A DNA stretch of 64,000 nucleotides from assembly GCA_020081605.1 (NCBI GenBank), contig JAHREC010000016.1:806001-870000 (forward strand), given 5' to 3'. This document shows, one piece after another, positions 55,165 to 64,000 of the stretch. This DNA is from Albifimbria verrucaria. Lineage: Eukaryota; Ascomycota; Sordariomycetes; Hypocreales; Stachybotryaceae. The position numbers and the translations under genes were made by a program. Below the pieces are notes generated by a model, which had not been told where the DNA came from, did not search any database, and saw only the letters and a list, made by a program, of their open reading frames with translations. Position 1 is the first letter of the stretch. Every line of letters starts with the position of its first letter.

Positions 55165-58100
55165 CTATTTACTGATTTCCGAAGTCTCGTATTCTAGCTC
55201 GTGAGATTTATCAAGACATCGGAAACCCATACCAAAGCAGTCTTTACAGATTACCAGCGTTGTAGGATCACATAGTTCACAACCATAGTAATCCATGCCC
55301 GGAATGGAGAGCGTACAGCAGTCGCACCATGTATCAGCAGGGTTGAATTTTTGAGCGAGGGGTTCCGGAAGAGCGCCGTCTTTACCGCTCACTGGAGAGC
55401 TTGCCGTGTCGGTACCCTCTCGCAAAAGCTGAAGAATCCTTGACTGGCCAGACCGTTCTGCCCACCATTCTAGACTTCGGCCAAAGCCATCTTGCATATG
55501 CCACGATGGCCCTTTGGCAACGAGTAGTAGTGCTACTGTGTCTGCGTGGCCGTTCCTGACTGCGGCGAATAGAGCAGTCGAGCCATAGTAATCCGTAGCA
55601 TCAGGATCAATTCTACCATCACTCAGAAGTATTTGGACTACCGCAGGATGCCCAAAGCGAGCGGCCATGAACAATGCTGTTCGACCGAGCTTGTCCGTCG
55701 CTTCTGGTCTGATGCGAGCAGATTCAAGTAATATTTTCACTGCGTCAATTCGGCCTAGCTTTGACGCGATGAGAATGGGTGTTAGTTCATTAATCGCTGG
55801 CGAATCTTCAGCAAAATTGGCAACAAGCAATTCTAACACCTTATTGTGCCCCTTTTAATTGCAATCGAAAGCGCTGAACGACCTTGCGTAGCCCTTCTAA
55901 GGGACTGGCCCCTTTTCTAGGAGCAACTGGGCAACGTCCGGATGATCCCGCCATGATGCATACATGAGCGGCGTCCACTCGTGATGGGCGGCGGATCTGT
56001 CTGCTCCATGGTCAAGCAAGAGCCGTACTATCTCTGTATGGCCCTTGTATGATGCTATAAGTAACGCAGACCATCCATCTTCGCTGAATGGCGTCAAATC
56101 AGCCCCGGCTTGGATCAACAATCGAGCCACTTCTGTGTGGCCTGCTATAGCTGCCAAAATCAACGGCGTATACCTGTTCGGATGCTTGGAGCCCGACATG
56201 CTGGCACCGTGATCGAGCAATGTTCGCACAATCTCAATATTACCGGCTTCCGACGCGAGCGCTAGTGGGGTGTAGCCAAAGCCGTTTCCTATGTCGATTT
56301 CTGCTCCGTGACTGAGAAGCAGCTTAACTGTATCCACGTGGCCGTTCGATGATGCTAAATGAAGTGGTGATTGTCCATTGTTCGTTGTCTCTGGATAACC
56401 CTGGTTGTTTGCTAGGCTAACAGGCGTGCCTTCACTGCTGTCGTGGGTCTTGATTTCCTGCCTTTGGTTCAGAAGTAGCTTGACTACTTCTTTGTGACCA
56501 TTGCTAGCAGCCAGAGATATCGGTGTCCAACCATTCTCATTTCCAATACTGCTATCAGCGCCGTGGCCCAGAAGCAGCTTGACTATATCTGTGTAACCAC
56601 CACAAGCGGCTACAGACACCGGCGTCCAACCATTCTCGTTTGCAATATTGACATCAGCGCCGTGGTCAATAAGAAGCCGAGCCACGTCGTACTTGTTTTC
56701 ATTTGAAGCCGCGCACAGTGGCGTCCATCCTTGTTGTTGGACAGCATTCACATCAGCACCATGCTCGAGAAGTATCTTCGCCAATTCAACATAGCCATTT
56801 CTTGCTGCGAAGTATAGCGGGGTTGTTTTTGTGTTGTCATGTTCTGAAACGTCGGCATTCATCTCTAGAAGTAGTTTAACGATTTCGACATGACCAGAAG
56901 ACGATGCAGCCAATAAGCATGTCCATCCAGTATGATCCCGGACTGCAACATCGGCACCCTTTTCAAAAAGCCTCTTGACGATTTCGATTGCGCCATTGCT
57001 GTCACAGGCTTCAATCAATACTGGTCTTCCTGATGGTATCGGGCCTCTTAAGTCAAGATCATCACTCTCTATGAGATCAAGAGCAATGCTATTGAGCCCC
57101 AGCCTGATCGCATAATATAGCGGATCAGGCAGGACTGTTTCGGAGTCCAACTTGACACCGTTTTGTGATTCAACCCATTTCCTCCATGCGATCCAGCATG
57201 GGTTTTCTCGTTTGAAGAATCTTCTAGTCAAGGCAGCTAGCTCAGCAATACTTTCAGAGCTTGACTTGAGATGGTTGTGCCAGAACGATGAAGCGTATTC
57301 TCGGAATGGTATTCCGAGACGCAATTGTTCCTCATCTGTTCCGTCCGACCACACTGCAGGCAAATTAATGTAATGAAGGCATAATTTGGCCAGCAAGCTG
57401 CTTTGCATTTGTTCATAAGACAGCTGCAGACGCTCATTTGCCGAGATCCAGGAAGGCAGAGGAAGATGGCTCAATAGATACTGCTTTACTGAGAAATGTT
57501 TCAGTTGCACAGTATGAAGCCCGACCGATTGTTCAGGAGTCTGGGCTTTAACCTCCAAGAGGGATGCGCATAAACCAATAATCTCCGTCTCGACATAGTC
57601 GTCGTCAACCTCATCTGGTAAATCGTCCATCATGAGCTCATCCATTTCATCGTTAATGAGTACGGCCTCTGTTATCTCGGTTACTGTCAGCGGGCGCTGT
57701 GCAAACGCTGCCCAACGTAATAAGGCAAAGGCACGGACTCTTTCAGCTTCTCGGAACGTCGTAATCTTGTTCCAATTCTGGTCATAGAGTCTTTCCAACC
57801 CGGCAGGAGCATCGCTGATGGCTCGCTCCAGCTGTTTCTTGCTCATGCCCTTTCTCAAAGTCTCTTCCTGCATCTCTAGCCACAGAAATTGGCCTTCACA
57901 ACGCGCAGCCATGGTCTCTGAGATGCCTGAACGGATGTCCTCGCCCTTATTAGGAAGTTTCCTGTCGACGATACTCCGTGAACATGCTTTGGTGTCGTTT
58001 CGGACATCTTCAAGTTGTATCTTATATTCAGTGCAGTTGACCTGCGGACGCCCTGTAAGACCTTGTCGGATCTCAATCTCATCGCGACTGACCACGAGAA

Positions 58101-59429
58101 TTCGAGTGTTGGTTCCCATGGCTGCGTCCATGACAGCCTCGAGAAAACTCGATATGAAGGGAATCTCATCCAAGCCATCAGCTATCAATGTGCAACCTGG
58201 AACGGTTTCCAAAAGCTCCCTAAGAATGCTTTTGATGGTCGCACGCGATGCCACCTGATCTGTGTTACATTCCCAAGCATCGTAGACTATCTTGAAAGCC
58301 TCGTCGTGCGAGGAGCTAAGTTGGGAAACCCATGAACGAATAGCTACATAAGGGTCATCGTCGTTATTCGCATTAGACGAGAAGAAATAATGGGCAACAG
58401 GCGAGTCTAACGTAGTTGAGAGGTGACTGACAAGACTTGCGCAGAGAATCGTCTTGCCGAATCCTGCAGGGCCAGTGATCCATAGGACTCGGCTGCTTCC
58501 AGGGTTGTCGACAGTTGGAGACACCCACTCAGAAAACTCGCTCCTATCAAGAATCCAACCGCATGTGCCTTCAAGTCTTTTGCGAGTTGATTGGTCAAAG
58601 CGTTCGTTAGGCAATTGGCTTCCCATAAGCCAGAGAACGATATCACGGCGGGTCTCGGCTTCATATTGTTAGTCTTTGAAACCCATAGACCTCGCTACAG
58701 TACCGGCACTCTCCAGAACTCCATACCTTTCATCTTAGTTTGTATTCGTGTTTCAATTCTTTGTAGAATTTGTGATGAAACTATGAATGAGCTTTGATCT
58801 TCAAAAACAGTTAGAGGGCGCTGGAAAAATGTGTATCTTAATTAGATAGTGATGGTACGAGCTCAGTACCTTCGGGTATGTTTTGATTGTCCAAACTTAT
58901 GGGCGGTTTACTAGCCTGGTCGAAGCCAACGGTGCTGCTTAGGGAACAAGGTTGTGAAGTTCTCGTACCAAATCACGGAACATGTTAACTTGGTCTTCGC
59001 GTTCGTTTTTCCCCACAGTGCCCATGCCAACTTTTGTCGCTTGGACTCAGCGCCGCCAGGAGCAGCTCTAGGGTGGAAGAGATTGCGTGAGCCATCTGCA
59101 AAACCAGAGTTGGTACGCTTCGGTTGCCTTGCGACGGCATCGTTGGCGTTGCATATGGTCTTGATAATATTGATCAGGCTCACAACTGCGGCTGAAAGGG
59201 CTGCATCGTCGAGCGCGGGGTGGTGATCGGCCAACAGCTCGCCGTCGTCAAAGCCGACCTGACGACCCCAGCGTTCGAGCTGGATCCTGGCGGTCGCGAA
59301 TTTAACGTCGAGAACATGGCTGTCGCCCTCAAACTTCAGATAGGACTGGATCTTATCTACGGCTTCCAGGCACGAACTGAAAAGTCCCGCAAGACCGACA
59401 ACACCAACTGCGAGTCCGACGGGCTCCAT
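55165..59429 (-). CDS. NOD-like receptor: HeLo domain, NACHT ATPase, about 14 ankyrin repeats and C-terminal ZZ zinc finger
   Basis: Family: fungal NLRs are cytosolic sensors in non-self recognition; HeLo domains can become membrane-active cell-death effectors. Seen in order: HeLo-type N-terminus (MEPVGLAVGVVGLAGLFSSCLEAV, 59429 to about 58950), short exon 58727-58820, then NACHT with Walker A GPAGFGKT (about 58450-58473) and Walker B LIADGLDE (about 58190), a winged-helix-like region, at least eleven ankyrin repeats (GWTPLCAAS, GHTEIVRLLLDHGAD) to about 55900, further repeats after the frame shifts (GRTALFMAARFGH), and a ZZ-like finger CDCC...CELC...CKDC (about 55200-55340). Introns 58659-58726 and probably 58821-58869. 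Frame changes: near 58935, near 55870-55910 (two). With these, about 1380 aa. The upstream start is supported by the HeLo sequence. Confidence 0.8.
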
Positions 59430-60032
59430 AGAAAAGATGGTCCCTTCAAGGCCACGATATCAAGAGCAATTTGGTAACTTGTGCCCGCGGGGTTGCATTT
59501 ATTTTATCCTTGGACAAATTAACCAATCAAAGGCCACAAGTGGCGTCAGCCTGGGTTACTATATGGAGTGGATGAGGCGCTGCCTGTTACTACACGAGGC
59601 TGTGCTCTAAAATGTATCACACCAATACAGATTGAACAATTATATCGAGGAAAGTGATTTCTTACTCTGCCAGTATACTCTGTCGCAGGTGTATACTGTG
59701 GAGTGGATGAAGATGATGCTTACTGATACCGCAGTAGTGGAAGCCTTCTTGGAAAGGTTGCTGCCGTATTGCGACAGGTTTTGTAAAATTTGCATATTCA
59801 GCTACAGAAAACTTCAATTTGTATTATCCTGTTTACCTCTGAACGAATCCTCGTAGTGTTGGTCGCAAATTCGAGTGCCATACCGTGCTTCAATACACCC
59901 CGGACATAATCTTGACCGCGAGGTACACTTACCTTTAATTAACTTAAAAGGAATCTTCCTATCATATTCAGTGGAAGGTATGCCACCTACTCAGGGTTAA
60001 AGATTGAAGAGAAGAATGTTGTCGAGTTAAAT
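59430..60032. promoter_or_regulatory. NLR promoter and 3' flank of the DUF7587 gene
   Basis: 600 bp with no recognised gene; AT-rich at 59640-60000. Confidence 0.4.
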
Positions 60033-60916
60033 TTACCTACCTGCTTCCCCAAATGTATCAATTTGTGCGTCTTCCAACAACTTTTCGAAAATGTCCGTAG
60101 AGAGAAATCCTAATAGGCTGCACCGGGGTATCCACCCTACCACCAAGGTATGGTGCTTTGTGGCATACTCGGTTCTGTCCGGGCCCGTGTTACGGAAGTC
60201 AAGGTCGTCTGTGGTACTGCCGTAGGCTATGCCAAGTCTTTGACAAACACGCAAGTCAATGACCGCGACCTCCTGGTCACCAGGTCTCCATTTATCAATA
60301 AGATTCCAGAGACGCCGTGGTGACGTAGTTATAGATATGTAGTCCGTCGGGGTGCAATCTTTTGCAATGTGTTTTTCGGCACCCGCTCGGGTCAAAACTT
60401 CGCTAATGTTAAACTCTTGCCAATTTCCACAACGAATGTCTCCACTAGGAAAGAGGCGAGCTTGACTCTCACGATGGAAGACCCTGAAGCCAATACAATC
60501 ATCTGGCGGGCCGTCGGATATATCTATAATCATTAATATTCTGAAATAAGTTGTTGAGAGGTGTGATTATCCACCTGAGGTTAATGCAACAGTTAATTCG
60601 TCAAGAGTTGCCCATATTGCTTTTGCACCAATGCGAGCATCCTCAAGGCGTCGCTCTAAGATTTGAAGTTGAATCTCTACTGATAAATCCTGAAACGGAG
60701 GCTCAAGGTGTTCTTCCGGAGAAGGAGTGGGCATTTTTCGGTCAATGATAAATCTCCAACATTGGGTAAATCTGTGAACTCAATACGTGCCGGGGCAGTG
60801 ATATGGATCCGTTTTACCAAATACTGCAGATACATGGTCGCCCATAAGCGTGTATCGATTTCTTCTCTAACTTCTTTGCTTAGTTTATCAAGACGACGAT
60901 TGGCCGTGTTTTCCAC
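60033..60916 (-). CDS. DUF7587-type protein of unknown function
   Basis: The C-terminal part (60033-60533) carries a conserved fungal block, recognised as DUF7587-like: CIGFRVFHRESQARLF, DYISITTSPRRLWNLIDKW, EVAVIDLRVCQRLGIAYG, HTLVVGWIPR. The N-terminal part (about 60570-60916, possibly extending to 60990) is helical with charged residues (LSKEVREEIDTRLWATMYLQYLVKRIHIT, FTDLPNVGDLS). A candidate 34-nt intron (GTGGATAATC to TTTCAG, near 60536-60572) separates them; its phase and a break near TTT 60709 need one base each. The start is uncertain. Biochemistry unknown; it lies directly upstream of the NLR on the same strand. Confidence 0.6.
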
Positions 60917-61304
60917 TTCGGCTTTGTGCTTCCGTTGACTAAAACTTTCATCGCTTTCACTACTACCGGCCAGTCGAACTGGGCGCCAGTTGGGGCGACG
61001 GTTATACCATAATCCAAATCTCCTTGGGACGGCATATTAGTCCCCGGTAGTCGTGTGTTTCGAGGATCGAGCTGGATGGTTTTAATGTTGGGACGAGCAT
61101 GAAGCTATTGAGGATAACCCCGTACGTGCCATCACCAGAGTGCGGGGTATGTAACATGGTCGCCGTCGTGCTATTATGGTGAGTGGTGTTGGTCGGCAAT
61201 ACTACCAACACTGATCCCTGAGCAATGCTAAACCAGGTGAGGCACGGTACGTGCTTATTAGTAATGAAAATTATCTCAAGTTAGCGAAGGGTGGCTTTGC
61301 TGTA

Positions 61305-61351
<47 letters not shown>

Positions 61352-61491
61352 GATTTTAAGATTTTAATATATTATAAAAACTTGTATACAGAGAATATTA
61401 GCCCAGCAGCTGCGTGTAGCTTTGAGCACAAGTGAAAGATTTTAAACTATCCCACAAACATGGTAAGCCAGTTTATGATCTGACAGTGTAT
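60917..61491. other. Intergenic region with an AT microsatellite
   Basis: Includes possible N-terminal coding residues of the DUF7587 gene to about 60990 and a 69-codon minus-strand frame (61002-61211) of unknown meaning; otherwise AT-rich. Confidence 0.4.
61308..61344. repeat. (TA)n microsatellite, 37 bp
   Basis: Uninterrupted alternating TA. Expected to vary in length and to be error-prone in assembly. Confidence 0.95.
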
Positions 61492-62340
61492 TTATTTGAC
61501 AGAGATAGTGTAGGCACTGGTAGTGAAGACACAGTTGGATCCTGAAAAGAGTTAGTAACATCCCATAGACAGCAGCCAAAGAGCTACGTACCAACAAAGG
61601 GCTCTGTTCCGGCCTGCAGGCTGGTGACTACCATGTCCTTGCTGACGCCCTGGCTAGTTGTCAGGTAGTCGAAGAATTTCTTGAGATCGCCGTTCCAGTT
61701 GCCAATGTTCTTAGGGGCAACGAATGAAAAGACCGTGGTGTCGCCGTTGGGTCCCTTGAAGAGCTTCCACTTGGTGCCGAGAATGGTAGGCGTAGCAAGC
61801 GGCTTGTCGTTGGTCTCAGAGATGGGTCCAGCTCCGCCGTACGAACCGAGCCAGATCATAATCTCGTACTTGTTGTTAGCTCCGACAGAAGGGGCGAGCC
61901 ACAGGTCGTAAGAGACGTCTGAGACCATGTTTTTGCCGGTGTATCTACTCTATTTTAGTTGCCATCCCGATTAATTCCGCTTGACCAACGTACCTCCAGG
62001 TCCAGGTAGAAGGGATGGACTTAATAGCCGACAACTTCTTGTTCACCTTCTCCAGGGCGACGTTGGAGTATGACTTGACCTGGATGGGAGCGCCCTGCCA
62101 GCTCCACGAAGTTGACCAAGAGAAAGAATTGCTCTTGACGGAATTGAACGTGGTGCACTGAGAGCCGGAGATGCCTGGGCCTCCAGCACCCCAGTTGTTG
62201 TGATAGACAGTGAAACCATTGGTAGCGACAGTACCCCATGAGCCACACATTTGTGTGGCACGCTCCTGGAGCGTGGGTGTGGGCGACGCCAGCGCCGTGG
62301 TGGCCAGGAAGGCCGAGGCAAGGTACGAAAAGGACTTCAT
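61492..62340 (-). CDS. GH12 endo-beta-1,4-glucanase (xyloglucanase-type), secreted
   Basis: Family role: retaining hydrolase cutting internal beta-1,4 links in cellulose or xyloglucan outside the cell. Seen: signal peptide (MKSFSYLASAFLATTALA), short propeptide ending LQER, then CGSWGTVATNGFTVYHNNWG, GSQCT, SFSWSTSWSWQG, YSNVAL, VSYDLWLAP, YEIMIWLGSYGGAGPIS (nucleophile Glu, about 61865), FSFVAP, and QAGTEPFVG (acid/base Glu, about 61600). Introns 61945-61993 and 61542-61591; exons total exactly 250 codons, 249 aa, with no frame error. The final exon encodes SNCVFTTSAYTISVK. No cellulose-binding module. A clean model. Confidence 0.93.
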
Positions 62341-63170
62341 GGTACAGGTGGTTAAGCGAATGTAAGGAATGAATGCCAAGACTAGCAATCCACGAATTTG
62401 GCAACACAACCAACTAATAAATAGAGAATCTTCTAATCATCTTCTAATAAGTAAGGAGAAAGCCGCTTGGTCGCAATATCCCCAAGTAGATTGTAGCGTG
62501 ACCGTCGATTACGGTCACAACCCACCCGGATTGGTCGGAGACACAAGGATCTGGGGTTTGACAGTCGTTTTTCCACCACTTGAAGGGGCAATGGTTTGTT
62601 CTAGGCAATGGGGCCTCGATTTTCAGCATTCATATGGTTAGTGGCTGCTAGTTTGCGGTGCCGAGCAAGCCGGCCGACCCACTCCTCAATGTCCCACTCA
62701 TGATCCGTAGTCCAGATTTAATCTCATATACGAGCTGGATCTGATTAGAGTTGAGACACCATGGGAGAGAATGAAGCAGATGTGCCATTGAGTTCTCAGC
62801 TAGAGCCAATATAGAGCTTGGAAGGAGTTTGAGTACATGGAATCACACATTGTTGGCATGGATGGGCTTCGCGCTAGGAAATTATCTCATATATTTGTGA
62901 TTTTATTAGCTAGAAGCCAGATGGAATCTATTTAATGCGTGGAAACGTAATATACGCGACCGTACTATATCGATTAGTATGACGTGGCACCTGGTTCAAT
63001 CACACGTGGTATTTGTGAGCCTCCTGTTCTACGGATTAAAAATTCCCGCTAGTCAGATTATATTTCAACTTCAACATAGCTATTAAAGTATCATACAACC
63101 CAGATACAGCATCTCTAGTTGAACGTCGTAGATATGCTCGGCTAATAATGGCAGGCGCACGCACAAGACC
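62341..63170. other. Intergenic region
   Basis: GH12 promoter (minus strand) and the 3' flank of the small secreted gene. Several near-palindromic AT stretches; no gene seen. Confidence 0.45.
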
Positions 63171-63452
63171 CTAGGGCACCACTCCCCTACACTGATGATG
63201 TGAAAAGCACGTGTTAGTATCGTCTTAATCGACTATTATTCTATGTTCATGTTTTTGACATACCCAGGAAGCATCACAATTGAGAGCCTGGTTACCAGCT
63301 CTACAAAGAATGTAGCATGTATCCTTGAAGGGCTTACAACTGTAGCTTCTTGTTTCCAGCTCACCATCTGCATCCCGGACGGATTCTGTATGGTCAACTG
63401 GGGCAGCCATAGCTGCTGCCAGGATGGAGAAACAGATAAGAATAAACCGCAT
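63171..63452 (-). CDS. Small secreted Cys-rich protein (69 aa)
   Basis: Not a named family. Seen: signal peptide (MRFILICFSILAAAMAAP), a short acidic propeptide ending near ELETR, then a mature part of about 35 residues with five cysteines (SCKPFKDTC, ILC, LNC, SWC). An intron (63192-63263; GTATGT, branch ACTAAC, ATCAG) is proposed; without it the frame runs to an equally short end with the same first four cysteines. The exons form exactly 70 codons. Secretion and disulphide bonding are inferred. Such proteins are commonly called effector candidates or antimicrobial-like peptides, but no function can be assigned. Confidence 0.65.
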
Positions 63453-63528
63453 TTCTTTGTTTGTATGTAAACAATTGGTTTGTTAAGAAGCTGGGTTCCC
63501 AAGGAATATGCTGGATCAGCTCTGACCT

Positions 63529-63535
63529 TTATATA
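63529..63535 (-). promoter_or_regulatory. TATA box of the small secreted protein gene
   Basis: TATATAA on the minus strand, about 77 bp before the ATG at 63452, well placed for a core promoter. Confidence 0.6.
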
Positions 63536-64000
63536 TGCGCTTGGATTGAGTGAGTCGTCAAATGACTTGACAAGTTTCGATGCACTCCGGAGCCTGATGA
63601 GCTGGAAAATACCCAATAAAACTCTCATATAAGCGCCATACGAGATAATGTGCAACAATGATCAGCTGAGCAACCTTTACACTAGCAACTTGCCGTACTG
63701 ATTTCTTCCACGGTAAGACCGGACAGTTTCCTCCCGATGTTCCGATATCCATCATGGAAGAAAGGCTCGGAGAGTCGCTGAGTTCGTGGCTAGTTCATAG
63801 CTACACTGCTAGAAGACTGATTCCGACATCCCACACCACTGAAGTACAAGTGATTCGATCCCGAAGGCGATCGAATTAGCCACACAATGCATAATCATCG
63901 AAGATGGAGGGCCGTTCCTTAGGCGAGCTGACTTTCTCATGCCTTTACCACTCAGAATCCAATTAAAAGCTCCGGTTGAACACCGAAGTGACGACAATGT
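63536..64000. other. Right edge, no gene recognised
   Basis: A 62-codon minus-strand frame (63809-63997) runs off toward the edge; it is not recognised and may be chance. Confidence 0.4.

Overview
The window looks like nuclear DNA of a filamentous ascomycete (Pezizomycotina), probably a sordariomycete and plausibly Hypocreales. The reasons are short introns of about 46 to 100 nt with GTAAGT/GTRNGT donors, CTAAC/CTGAC branch sites and YAG acceptors; typical filamentous-fungal genes (Mediator subunit 18, an Egh16-like secreted protein, an NLP, WSC-repeat and HeLo-NACHT-ankyrin proteins); and the absence of operons. The genus cannot be fixed from sequence alone. No rRNA, tRNA, CRISPR array or intact transposon was recognised.

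Layout: 1-8.7 kb has housekeeping genes (DNA 3'-phosphatase/5'-kinase divergent from MED18), an Egh16-like secreted protein and a DUF1264 protein. 8.7-14.5 kb is gene-poor with several minisatellites. 14.5-22.4 kb has a GPI-anchored LPMO-like secreted protein, an NAD(P)-binding reductase, a single-pass membrane protein with MGYPGEP repeats, and an unrecognised C-terminally hydrophobic protein. 23.3-27.2 kb holds three small Cys-rich genes and an inverted partial duplicate of one of them. 28.9-33.3 kb encodes a PL26-type exo-rhamnogalacturonan lyase and an NLP-type secreted protein. 33.3-38.5 kb is long non-coding sequence. 38.5-45 kb has a tiny one-TM protein and a giant secreted protein (about 1880 aa) with six WSC domains. 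46.7-53.2 kb has a glutathione transferase, a C2H2 plus Zn2Cys6 transcription factor and an NmrA-like reductase. 53.6-61 kb has a divergent kinase-like gene beside a HeLo-NACHT-ankyrin-ZZ NOD-like receptor, followed by a DUF7587 gene. 61.5-63.5 kb has a GH12 endoglucanase and a small secreted Cys-rich protein.

Themes: about a third of the genes are secreted or cell-surface proteins that plausibly act on plant or fungal cell walls or at a host interface (Egh16-like, LPMO-like, PL26, NLP, WSC, GH12, small secreted protein). A second group fits non-self recognition (NLR, kinase-like, DUF7587). These links are inferred from families; no experimental data are visible.

Quality warning: many clear genes, including a conserved Mediator subunit, are broken by one or more single-base frame changes, and almost all are explained by one missing base in a run of about 2-6 identical bases. 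The simplest reading is residual homopolymer deletions from long-read sequencing rather than mass pseudogenisation. Coordinates below span the whole gene including such breaks; breaks are given for each gene.
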